Assembly (NCBI RefSeq): GCF_001570525.1
Contig: NZ_BBXC01000008.1
Location: forward strand, 461,841-525,840
Direction: 5' to 3'
Source of the DNA: Herbidospora sakaeratensis
GTDB taxonomy: Bacteria > Actinomycetota > Actinomycetes > Streptosporangiales > Streptosporangiaceae
DNA length: 64,000 bases
Within the stretch, counting starts at the first letter, position 1. Every line of letters starts with the position of its first letter. Made by a program: the position numbers and the translations under genes. Positions 15,687-22,648 of the stretch are shown here, piece after piece. The notes below the pieces were generated by a model. It saw only the letters and a list, made by a program, of their open reading frames with translations, had not been told where the DNA came from and made no database searches.

Positions 15687-16783
15687 TCGGGCACCTCCGC
15701 GCGCACCACCCAGGCTCCGTGCGCCGCTCCGGCGGTCAGCGTCCCGCCGGCCAGGGCGAGCCGCTCCCCCATGCCGCGCAGCCCGTGCCCGGCGGCGCGG
15801 GGAACGCCGGAGCAGGGATTGCGCACCACCAGCCGGACCGCGTCGTCGCCGTAGGCGAGCTCGACCGTCACGGGCGTGTTCGCGGCGTGCCGGGCCGCGT
15901 TGGTCAGCGCCTCCCGCGCGGTCCGCAGCAGGCACACCTCCGCCGCCGGGGTGATCGGGCGGCGGGCGCCCTTCGTGCTGAGTTCGGCCGCGACGTCGTG
16001 GTCGCGGCGATGCTCGGCGACGAGCAGGCCCAGCGCCTCGGGCAGCGGCGGCACGTCCTCCCGCAGCGCCGCCACCGCCGACCGCGCCTCCAGCAGCCCC
16101 TCCCTGGCCAGCGCCCTGGATCGGCGGATCCGCGCGGCCGCGCCGTCGACGTCGCCCTTCTCGGTGAGCAGCGCCTCGGCGACCTCCAGCTGCACCCCGA
16201 GGGCCCCGAGGGAGTGCGCGAGCACGTCGTGGAGCTCCCGGGCGATGCGGGCCCGTTCGTCGAGGGCCATCGCCCGCATCCGGTCGTGCTGCGCCCGGCG
16301 GTAGTGGCGGCGGTGCAGGGCGAACAGCACCGCGCACGTCATGACGGCCCCGCTGACCACGATCGCCGACCGTGGTTGCGTCCACCAGAGCATGCTCGCG
16401 GCCATCAGCCCAAGATCCGCGGCGGTGACCACGACGATCGCCGCCATCGACGGCGTGCCGTGCGCCGCGAACAGCAGCAGCGTCGCGAACAGGAAGATCG
16501 TCGGCGCCGCCTCGGCCGACCCCGAGACGGCCGCGGCCGCGCCCGACGCGAGGCCGAGCAGGACCGCGGCCGTTCCCGGGCGGCGGGCGTCGAGCAGGAC
16601 GAAGGCCAGCCAGCAGGCCATCGACACCCCGAGGGCCGACCAGACGAACACGGGAGCACGATCGGGCGAGGCGGTCGCCAGCGACCAGGCCAGCACCAGC
16701 GTCATCAGCAGCCTGACCAGGCGGCCCGTCTCCGGGTCGTCGGCCGCCAGCAGGCGCAGGACCCGTGCGCGCACCTCGGACAT
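15683..16783 (-). CDS. HisKA_3-type sensor histidine kinase
   Basis: The 366-residue protein has four to six membrane segments in residues ~20-155. The HisKA_3 phospho-acceptor region follows (ARIARELHDVLAHSLGALGVQ, His185), then a HATPase_c domain (LRTAREALTNAARHA for the N-box, GHGLRGMGERLALAGG for the G-box). No separate extracellular sensor domain exists, so the stimulus is probably sensed in or at the membrane. The start ATG lies four bases after the stop of a 38-residue membrane peptide, and the end overlaps the regulator gene. Confidence 0.92.
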   Translation of the reverse strand: MSEVRARVLRLLAADDPETGRLVRLLMTLVLAWSLATASPDRAPVFVWSALGVSMACWLAFVLLDARRPGTAAVLLGLASGAAAAVSGSAEAAPTIFLFATLLLFAAHGTPSMAAIVVVTAADLGLMAASMLWWTQPRSAIVVSGAVMTCAVLFALHRRHYRRAQHDRMRAMALDERARIARELHDVLAHSLGALGVQLEVAEALLTEKGDVDGAAARIRRSRALAREGLLEARSAVAALREDVPPLPEALGLLVAEHRRDHDVAAELSTKGARRPITPAAEVCLLRTAREALTNAARHAANTPVTVELAYGDDAVRLVVRNPCSGVPRAAGHGLRGMGERLALAGGTLTAGAAHGAWVVRAEVPE

Positions 16784-16787
16784 CGGC

Positions 16788-16904
16788 TTAGCCGGCGTCC
16801 TTCAGGGTCAGAATCATGTCCACCAAGATAAGGCGGAAGGCGACGAAGCCGACCACCACCAGGACAGCGACCACCACGATCGCGAGCAGGAGCTTGCCGT
16901 TCAT
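16788..16904 (-). CDS. Small single-pass membrane protein leading the two-component operon
   Basis: The 38-residue product starts MNGKLLLAIVVVAVLVVVGF and is one hydrophobic helix followed by a short tail ending LTLKDAG. ATG 16904 has a strong purine SD (GGGGGAAAG) immediately before it. The frame is open farther upstream, and ATG 16979 would add 25 residues but has no SD. The stop is four bases from the kinase start, so it is almost certainly co-transcribed. A membrane peptide in this position could modulate the kinase; that is inference. Confidence 0.6.
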   Translation of the reverse strand: MNGKLLLAIVVVAVLVVVGFVAFRLILVDMILTLKDAG

Positions 16905-17060
16905 CTTTCCCCCGTTGGCGTCCAGAAGCCGATGCAGCAGGTCGAGCCAGATGGCTGACCGGTTTGGGCGTTTGGTCATGGTGTGGACGGTATTGAGGGG
17001 GTGGGGTGGAGTCGGACCTTCGATGGGTGGAGACGGGGGTGGAGAGTTAGGTTGGCCCTC

Positions 17061-17462
17061 ATGGCCATGCCGAGGAAGGGCTCCCGGCTCATCACCGTGG
17101 GCGGGACGGTCTACCGGTGGCGGGTTCGGCACAAGCCGACGTACTGCGAAGGGCTCTGCTGGGGTCCGCTGGCGTTCTCGGTGGAGCACGCGGAGCGGCC
17201 GGGGGGCGTCCTGAAGGTGACGCTGCCTTCTCCCCGGCCGGACAACTGGCTCGGCGAGAGGGCCATGGCGGTACGGCCGGTGCTGGTGGCATCGGTCATC
17301 CGGCGGGCGCTCGACGGGGGGTGGACGCCGGGCGCCGGGACTGTCCACGTCGCCGTCACGGAGGACGAGCTGCCGGAGCTGCTGGGCGGGTGTAATCCTT
17401 TCAGCCAGCCCCCATCCGCGCGTCTGGAGGGCGGCCCCGAGCGTCGCGTCCGGGCACGGTAG
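17061..17462 (+). CDS. Conserved-looking hypothetical protein
   Basis: The 133-residue product contains GSRLITVGGTVYRWRVRHKPTYCEGLCWGPLAFSVEHAE, then LPSPRPDNWLG and VASVIRRALDGGWTPG. This beta-rich pattern looks like a family I have seen as unannotated in actinomycetes and planctomycetes, with no known role. The last ~25 residues are low-complexity and may be less conserved. ATG 17061 is chosen because the conserved-looking part begins there; ATG 17067 is equally possible. It is a single gene upstream of a decayed dehydrogenase. Confidence 0.6.
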   Translation: MAMPRKGSRLITVGGTVYRWRVRHKPTYCEGLCWGPLAFSVEHAERPGGVLKVTLPSPRPDNWLGERAMAVRPVLVASVIRRALDGGWTPGAGTVHVAVTEDELPELLGGCNPFSQPPSARLEGGPERRVRAR

Positions 17463-17584
17463 GCGGCCCGGTTTCCGCACATCTCGTAGGAGTGCCCCCG
17501 CGTGGTGTCGTAGAAGGCGTGTGAACAGTCCGTCGGCGGCGAGTTCCGCCACGGCGCGGACGACGCCGCCCACCACCGGCGAAC

Positions 17585-17951
17585 CGGACACCCGTCATCG
17601 TCGCCGGGGACGACCTGGGCGACCGCATCTCGGCCGCCCTGGGAGGCGAGCGGTCGCGGCTGGCGTTCGACGGCACCGCCGACCCCGCGCATACGGCGGC
17701 GCTATTGCGAGCTCTGGAGGACGGCGGCACCGTCGTCACCTTCGCGGCCGTCACCGGTCAGGTGCCCGCCGTCCCGCTGGGCGACCTGATCTACCGCGGC
17801 ATCGTCCGGCGTGCCTTCTTCATCCTCAATCGAGCGGGTGTACGCCGAACTGGCCGGACTGGTCGAGCAGGGGGTGCTGAGGGCGCCGGTCGAGGCGACG
17901 TACCCGCTGGAGGATCACCCGGCGGCCCTCGGTGCCAGAGCGCCCGTTTGA
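17585..17951 (+). pseudogene. Remnant of zinc-type/quinone oxidoreductase (MDR family)
   Basis: One frame reads DDLGDRISAALGG, then ALEDGGTVVTFAAVTGQVPAVPLGDLIYRGIVRRAFFILN. It then shifts near 17828 into another frame reading IERVYAELAGLVEQGVLRAPVEATYPLEDHPAALG and stops at 17949-17951. These two pieces look like the C-terminal half of a medium-chain dehydrogenase/reductase (the segment after the Rossmann fold, ending in the usual P-V-E-x-x-Y-P-L motif). The N-terminal catalytic half is missing and about ten residues at the frameshift appear deleted, so the gene is dead unless reads are wrong. Confidence 0.6.
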
Positions 17952-18034
17952 GCATGGGGCTACTCATTTCCGCTGCCGGCGACGGTGTTAAACCGGATCT
18001 ACGCGAGGCACCCCATCACGCGAGAGAGGTCTTG

Positions 18035-18349
18035 ATGAGCCAACCGATCAATCCGGCACGGCGACAGGAACTGCTGGAGAAACTGAGATCCATCGATCCG
18101 CGAAATCTCGACGCCCTTCGATTCCGTGTGATCACCGTGGCCGAGTCGTTCAGGGATTCCTTCACCGACTCGTTCTACGACTCCTTCTCGGACTCGTTCT
18201 CCGACCAATTCGGCGACGGCTTCACCGACGGCGCCCCCGACAGGCTCAGATTCCTCCCGGCGGAGAGGATGCTCAAGCAGATCACCACCCTGGGCCCCGA
18301 GCAACAACTGGTGTCGGTCGAATTCACGATCGCCAGGGATCAGGCCTGA
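18035..18349 (+). CDS. Probable RiPP precursor with seven Phe-X-Asp repeats
   Basis: The 104-residue peptide has a helical, charged leader-like part (residues 1-38). Seven F-X-D units with exact four-residue period follow: Phe39, 43, 47, 51, 55, 59 and 63 (FRD, FTD, FYD, FSD, FSD, FGD, FTD), separated by Ser, Gln or Gly. A C-terminal segment of about 38 residues comes after. Three-residue-cyclophane (triceptide) substrates carry aromatic-X-X motifs cross-linked by radical SAM/SPASM enzymes. One such enzyme starts 11 bases downstream. ATG 18035 has AGAGGT seven bases upstream. The long tail after the repeat is unusual for a precursor. The role is inferred; the peptide could instead be a structural repeat protein. 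Confidence 0.75.
   Translation: MSQPINPARRQELLEKLRSIDPRNLDALRFRVITVAESFRDSFTDSFYDSFSDSFSDQFGDGFTDGAPDRLRFLPAERMLKQITTLGPEQQLVSVEFTIARDQA
18149..18232 (+). repeat. Seven-unit F-X-D-S coding repeat in precursor gene
   Basis: Twelve-base units, each encoding Phe-X-Asp plus Ser/Gln/Gly, run without interruption across residues 39-66 of the precursor. Codons vary between units (TTC with GAC or GAT, several Ser codons), so the repeat is old or selected at protein level rather than a fresh slippage product. Confidence 0.8.
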
Positions 18350-18360
18350 CGGACGCGCAG

Positions 18361-19482
18361 ATGCTTCGCCAAGTGATCATGCAGCCGACCTCGTCGTGCA
18401 ATCTGAACTGCACCTACTGCTACGTCCCGAACCGGCGGGACCGGACCCTCATGAGCCCGGAGGTGCTCGACCACGCCATCCGGAAAACGCTGCGCAGCGA
18501 CCTCGTTCGGGGCCGCGTCGAATTCCTCTGGCACGCCGGCGAGCCGCTGATGGCGGGCCGACAGTTCTACGTGGACGCGATGCGGTCGGTCGCCACGCAC
18601 AATCATCGCGGCATCGAGGTGCGCCAATCCCTCCAGACCAACGGAACCCTGGTGACGAGGGACTGGTGCGCCTTCCTGCAGGAGCACGGTTTCTCGGTCG
18701 GCCTCAGCGTCGACGGTCCCGCGGCGATCCACGACCGGAGCAGGCGCAACTGGAGCGGCGGCCGGTCCCACGAGAAGGTCATGCGCGGCTACGAACTGCT
18801 CACCGGCCACGGCATTCCGCTGGGCGCGATCTGCGTGCTCACGCGCGAGAGCCTGCGGCACCCCGACGAGATATTCGCCTTCTTCCTCGGCAACGGGTTC
18901 ACCAGCGTCGGCTTCAACGTGGAGGAGGTCGAGAACGGCAACACCAGCTCGTCGCTGACGGAAAGAGGCGGCGAGGTGGCCGGGGAATACCGCAGGTTCA
19001 TGGACCGGATCTACGACCTGTGGCGGGCCGAGGCCGGGCGACTGTCGGTTCGCGAGTTCGGCGACCTCTCGTGGATCATCCGGCACAAGTTCTCCGACCC
19101 CGGATATCAACGCCGCCCACTGGAGACCCAGCCGCTCGGGATCATCACCATCCAGAAGGACGGCACCATCTCGACGTTCAGCCCGGAGTTCGCCGGGGCC
19201 AAAAGCCCGGAATACGGCGACTTCAGCATCGGCAACATCCTGGACGTCGACGAACTCGACGACGTCCAGGACGATGCGAATCTCCGGCGGATCGTGCAGG
19301 CGGTGGACGCCGGAATCCAGGCGTGCGCGGACGAATGCCTGTTCTTCGACCTCTGCGGCGGGGCGTACACGTCGAACAAGTTCTTCGAGAACGGTTCCCT
19401 GACGAGCACCGAGACGACCGCGTGCCGCCTGCACCGGCAGGAACTGTCCGCGGTGCTCATCGAGAAGTTGTCCCGGAGGTAG
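18361..19482 (+). CDS. Radical SAM/SPASM peptide-maturase-like enzyme
   Basis: The 373-residue protein carries the radical SAM cluster motif C13-NLN-C17-TY-C20 (CX3CX2C), then FLWHAGEPLMAG (SAM-binding GGEP-like) and LQTNGTLV. The C-terminal Cys-rich SPASM-type part is CADECLFFDLCGGAYTSNKFFENG followed by STETTACRLHR. From memory, the GG-x-SNK-F-ENG-x-x-STET-C ending resembles cyclophane-forming maturases of the GrrM/OscB kind. It should cleave SAM to a 5'-deoxyadenosyl radical and cross-link or otherwise modify a peptide. The gene lies 11 bp after the F-X-D repeat peptide, its obvious candidate substrate. No exporter or protease gene is adjacent. Confidence 0.88.
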   Translation: MLRQVIMQPTSSCNLNCTYCYVPNRRDRTLMSPEVLDHAIRKTLRSDLVRGRVEFLWHAGEPLMAGRQFYVDAMRSVATHNHRGIEVRQSLQTNGTLVTRDWCAFLQEHGFSVGLSVDGPAAIHDRSRRNWSGGRSHEKVMRGYELLTGHGIPLGAICVLTRESLRHPDEIFAFFLGNGFTSVGFNVEEVENGNTSSSLTERGGEVAGEYRRFMDRIYDLWRAEAGRLSVREFGDLSWIIRHKFSDPGYQRRPLETQPLGIITIQKDGTISTFSPEFAGAKSPEYGDFSIGNILDVDELDDVQDDANLRRIVQAVDAGIQACADECLFFDLCGGAYTSNKFFENGSLTSTETTACRLHRQELSAVLIEKLSRR

Positions 19483-19485
19483 TGG

Positions 19486-19570
19486 ACCGGCCGGGGGCTC
19501 TCCGGGTGGCGCCCCCGGCCGGTTGTCTGCCGGAACCGGCCGGGGTGTGCGCCGGGAATCCCCGGCCGGT
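19486..19570 (+). terminator. Two tandem GC-rich hairpins after the radical SAM gene
   Basis: The first hairpin has 13-bp arms ACCGGCCGGGGGC / GCCCCCGGCCGGT (19486-19498 and 19511-19523). The second has 11-bp arms (19535-19545 and 19560-19570) of nearly the same sequence, and both are followed by a T(T/C)GTCTG copy. Neither has a U-tract, which is normal for high-GC actinobacterial terminators. They sit between convergent genes, so they may serve both directions. Confidence 0.65.
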
Positions 19571-19591
19571 CGTCTGTGGGGTGGCAGGTGC

Positions 19592-19861
19592 TCAGGTGTG
19601 CCGGGGAGACGTCGCCGCCTCCACCAACTCCGCCTGCCTCATCAGGTGGCGGAGCTCGTCCAGCACGGTCGACTCGACGATCAGCGGCTTGGACACGGGC
19701 CAGGCGGCCATGGCGAAGAACCGCCGGCTTCCGGTCCCGTAGGAGATCACCCACGCCGGCTCGACCTGGTCGAGATGGGCGGCAGCGCGGCGTTTGTCGG
19801 CGTCCCAGTCGCGGCGTGCCACTTCGCCGTCGTGGGGCCTCGTCTTCGTTCGGCGAGCCAT
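19592..19861 (-). CDS. Small hypothetical protein
   Basis: The 89-residue product starts MARRTKTRPHDGEVARRDWDADKR and contains EPAWVISYGTGSRRFFAMAAW followed by a helical end (VLDELRHLMRQAELVEAA). I recognise no family with a function; short proteins like this are common in actinomycetes. ATG 19861 has a near-perfect SD, AGGAGGTG, eight bases upstream, which makes it a real gene despite its size. It faces the radical SAM gene tail to tail. Confidence 0.65.
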   Translation of the reverse strand: MARRTKTRPHDGEVARRDWDADKRRAAAHLDQVEPAWVISYGTGSRRFFAMAAWPVSKPLIVESTVLDELRHLMRQAELVEAATSPRHT

Positions 19862-20267
19862 GTTCAGCACCTCCTGCGTCTATGACACTGCGGAGGGCCG
19901 GGGCGGGGACAGTGCGAGTCGGGGACACTGCGGGATGGAGGCGAACTCTCACCACATATAAGACGGAACGGGGGTCTCAGGGTGCTGGGTGACGTTCCTG
20001 GCTCCGCGCCATGGAACAGCCTCCGAAATCACCACCGGAAGGCCGGTCGTCAGCACAACGGGTGTGCACAGAGGCTGTGATGTCACATCGACCAGGTGAG
20101 CCGACGTCGTGTGCGGCAAGGGAGGCGTCACCGACCGGCTACATGAGAGCTGAGGGGCGATCTCAGGTGCGACGGTGATGGCGAGGCCGGCTGCCATCGC
20201 GCACAGAGAGCGGGAAACGTCCCACCCCAAGAGGGAGCGCACGCCCGTACAGATCAGAGAGTCGTAA
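19862..20267. other. Gap of about 400 bp before rnpB with no convincing gene
   Basis: Only weak open frames occur here (for example 19949-20242 on the minus strand), with no SD, no family resemblance and poor third-position GC. The region has lower GC than its surroundings. It probably holds the promoter of the small gene ending at 19592 and downstream sequence of rnpB. Confidence 0.5.
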
Positions 20268-20667
20268 GGCGGACGAGTCGGCCTATAGGCCGGGTTCTGT
20301 GGTCATCGCTGACCGACGGCCATCCATCTAGGGCCACGATTGCTCGTGGTCTCAAGCGGTCTACCCGCGCACCATCGGACGGGCAGTCCTCAAGCGGCGC
20401 GCGCGGGAACCCGGAGGTTCCCTTCTTGACCTTGCTCCGGGTGGGGTTTACCGAGCCGCCCCCGTCACCGGGAGCGCTGGTGGTCTCTTACACCACCGTT
20501 TCACCCTTACCTCCCCCGTGAGGGAGAGGCGGTCTGTTCTCTGTGGCACTGTCCCGCGGGTCACCCCGGGTCGGCGTTACCGACCACCCTGCCCTGTGGA
20601 GCCCGGACCTTCCTCGGCGGAACCCCGTGAAGGGTCCCGACGCGGCCGTCCGGCCGGCTCGTCCGCC
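20268..20667 (-). ncRNA. rnpB: RNase P RNA (class A)
   Basis: Read on the minus strand, the roughly 400-nt RNA starts GGCGGACGAGCCGGCCGG and ends GGCCGACTCGTCCGCC. The ends pair as helix P1. The universally conserved 5' core GAGGAAGGTCCGGGCTCC lies near 20598-20615, and the 3' core ACAGAACCCGGCCTATAGGCC lies near 20282-20302. The internal AAGGGTGAAACGGTG and GGTAAACCCCA elements are also present. It is the catalytic RNA that matures tRNA 5' ends. A TAGGGT hexamer at 20677-20682, nine bases before the predicted 5' end, is a good -10 candidate. Confidence 0.97.
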
Positions 20668-20695
20668 GTACCTCCAACCCTATCGGCTCCCCCAT

Positions 20696-20774
20696 GTGGC
20701 CCACTCCAAGTGGCCCACCGGCGGACAGGCAGAAGACCTGGCAGAACACGAAGTGGCCCACCGTCAAGTGGCCC
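20696..20774. repeat. Four copies of GTGGCCC(A) upstream of rnpB
   Basis: GTGGCCCA occurs at 20696-20703, 20710-20717 and 20753-20760, and GTGGCCC at 20768-20774. Three of the four are preceded by AA. The copies lie in the promoter region of rnpB (minus strand) and 5' of the GNAT gene (plus strand). They could be regulator sites or simply a local duplication. Confidence 0.6.
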
Positions 20775-20889
20775 GATTCTCAAGTGCACCCCAACCGTAA
20801 GGCAAGCGGCTGCGCGTCCAATGTCACAGAACGTGGTCGCGGTTGCGGCTACACAGGTGTCCACGCAATCCACTGGGGGGTAGTCGACG

Positions 20890-21471
20890 ATGAACGCCAC
20901 GAACCGGCCACCGAGAGGGCCGCGCCCGATTCCGGTCAGGGCCCACCCTCGGCTGCGGATCGACGGGGTCGATCTGGTCACGCGGCCGATGACGGCCGAC
21001 GATGCCCAGGGCGTGCGGGAGATGCACGAGAGGTGTTCGCCCGAGTCGCTGCGGTCCCGTTACTTCGGGCCGGTGCCGCGGTTGAGCGACGCCGTCATCC
21101 GGATGTTCACCAATCCCGAGCGCGGGATCACGCTGGTCACGCACCTGGCCGGGGAGCCGGGGAGCGTGGTCGCGATGACGAACCTCATGGATCTCGGGTC
21201 CGGGGAGTCGGAGGTGGCGCTGCTGGTCGAGGACCGGTGGCAGGGGCGGGGGCTCGGGCGGGTGCTGATGCGGTGTGCGGTCGCGCTCGCGCCGTCGCGG
21301 CGGGCGCGGGTGATAACCGCCAGTGTGTACGCCGCCAACACCCGCATGCTCGCGATCCTGGAGGGCGCGGGGGCCGAGAAGCCGTCGATGACCGGGTTGA
21401 TCCTCGACGTCCGGCTCCCGCTCGACTCCTCCGACGTCAGCGCTGGAGCGTCAGGTGGGCCGTGTCGTTGA
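20890..21471 (+). CDS. GNAT family N-acetyltransferase
   Basis: The 193-residue protein has a GNAT fold: VDLVTRPMTADDAQGVREMHERCSPESLRSRYFG at the N-terminus, SEVALLVEDRWQGRGLGRVLMRCAV with the acetyl-CoA-binding pattern R/Q-x-x-G-x-G/A, and VYAANTRMLAILEGAGA near the end. Substrate is unknown; similar stand-alone domains are also found fused to protein-acetylating enzymes. The 3' end overlaps the convergent RNase H-phosphatase gene by 35 bp. Confidence 0.85.
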   Translation: MNATNRPPRGPRPIPVRAHPRLRIDGVDLVTRPMTADDAQGVREMHERCSPESLRSRYFGPVPRLSDAVIRMFTNPERGITLVTHLAGEPGSVVAMTNLMDLGSGESEVALLVEDRWQGRGLGRVLMRCAVALAPSRRARVITASVYAANTRMLAILEGAGAEKPSMTGLILDVRLPLDSSDVSAGASGGPCR

Positions 21472-22648
21472 AGACGCGGAGCACCGACGGGCCGTCGCTG
21501 TAGTAGTCGATCGCCGACAGGCAGGCCAGGTCGAGATGCATTCTGTAGAGCGCCTCGGGGGGCGCGTTCAGGGCGTATCTCACCAGCAGCTTGATCGGGG
21601 TCACGTGGGAGACCACCAGGACGGTCTCGCCGGGGTGGCCGGCCAGGATACGTTCCCGCGCCCATCGCACGCGGCGGCCGGCCGCCTGGAAGCTCTCGCC
21701 GCCGGGCGGGGCGACCGCCGGGTCGGCCAGCCAGGCGTTCATCTCGTGGGGCCAGCGGTCTCTGATCTCGGCGAAGGTGCGGCCCTCCCACGCGCCGAAG
21801 TCGGTCTCGCGCAGGTCGTCGTCGACGTGGACGGGCAGGCCGGTCGCCTTGGCCACGGCCTCGGCCGTCTGGCGGGCGCGGCCGAGCGGGGAGGAGACGA
21901 TGGCGTCGAGTTTCGCGCCGGCCAGGCGCACGGCGGCCTTCTCGGCCTGCGTCTCGCCCAGCTCGGTGAGCGCGGGGTCGCCCAGGCCGGAGAAACGTTT
22001 CTCGACCGAGAGGGCGGTCTGGCCGTGGCGCAGCAGGATCAGCGTGGTGGCGACGCGGGTCGCGCCGGTCCACGCGTTGCCCGTCAGAACAGACGTCTCA
22101 GCAGTCGTGCGAACAGTCGTCTCAGCAGACTCCGGCGGCGGCCCGTCCGCAGCCTGACCCTCGTCTTGCCGTGCCGGATCCGGATCCGGCTCGACGAACC
22201 GCGTCGTCGTATGCGTACTCGTACTCGTCCATTTTTCGCCACGTGCCGCCGCATCCATCGCTTCGTTGGCCAGGGCGTCGGCGTGGGTGTTCCGCTCGCG
22301 GGGGATCCACGTCCACGTCACGCGGAAGCGGCGGGCCAGCGCCGCAGCCTCGGTGGCCAGGGGCCGGAGGCCCTCGTTCTTGATTTTCCAGCGGCCGGCC
22401 ATCTGCTCGATGACCAGCTTCGAGTCCATCCGGACCTCGACCGGGACGCCGTCGAGGCCGAGGCCCGACAGGGCGGTCAGGCCGGCGATCAGGCCGCGGT
22501 ATTCGGCCACGTTGTTGGTGGTCACGCCGATCGACTCGGCCGCCTCGGCGACGACCTCGCCGTCGGGGGCGTAGACGACCGCGCCGTAGCCCGCCGGGCC
22601 CGGGTTGCCCCGGGAGCCGCCGTCGGCCTCGATGGAGTAGGTCGTCAC
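21437..22648 (-). CDS. Bifunctional RNase H / acid phosphatase
   Basis: The 403-residue protein has an RNase HI-type domain (residues ~1-135: YSIEADGGSRGNPGPAGYGAVVY, TNNVAEYRGLIAGL, RMDSKLVIEQMAG, NTHADALANEAMD) with the D-E-D-D metal residues visible. A charged linker follows, then a histidine phosphatase domain (LILLRHGQTALS, RARQTAEAV, LRETDFGAWEGRTF, VVSHVTPIK). It matches the mycobacterial Rv2228c arrangement, which degrades RNA in RNA/DNA hybrids and has alpha-ribazole-phosphatase-like activity. GTG 22648 overlaps the stop of the zinc-ribbon gene by four bases. Confidence 0.93.
   Translation of the reverse strand: MTTYSIEADGGSRGNPGPAGYGAVVYAPDGEVVAEAAESIGVTTNNVAEYRGLIAGLTALSGLGLDGVPVEVRMDSKLVIEQMAGRWKIKNEGLRPLATEAAALARRFRVTWTWIPRERNTHADALANEAMDAAARGEKWTSTSTHTTTRFVEPDPDPARQDEGQAADGPPPESAETTVRTTAETSVLTGNAWTGATRVATTLILLRHGQTALSVEKRFSGLGDPALTELGETQAEKAAVRLAGAKLDAIVSSPLGRARQTAEAVAKATGLPVHVDDDLRETDFGAWEGRTFAEIRDRWPHEMNAWLADPAVAPPGGESFQAAGRRVRWARERILAGHPGETVLVVSHVTPIKLLVRYALNAPPEALYRMHLDLACLSAIDYYSDGPSVLRVFNDTAHLTLQR

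Noticed and set aside
17521-17880. 119-codon frame across the decayed dehydrogenase
   Set aside because: Arg/Pro-rich shadow; the recognisable dehydrogenase residues lie in two other frames.
18149-18232. F-X-D repeat considered as an FxsA-type (FXSXX C-terminus) precursor
   Set aside because: FxsA peptides end in the FXSXX motif; here the repeat is internal with F-X-D units and the C-terminus is different.
19486-19570. GC-rich inverted repeats considered as insertion-sequence ends
   Set aside because: No transposase or target duplication is present; the arms form simple hairpins just after a stop codon.
19949-20242. Possible 97-residue protein next to rnpB
   Set aside because: No SD, no family pattern and untypical codon use.
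20696-20774. Direct repeats considered as a CRISPR array
   Set aside because: Units are only 7-8 bases, unevenly spaced and without equal spacers, and there are no cas genes.
20577-20981. Frames inside and beside the RNase P RNA region
   Set aside because: The segment folds as rnpB with conserved core sequences at both ends; coding potential is incidental.
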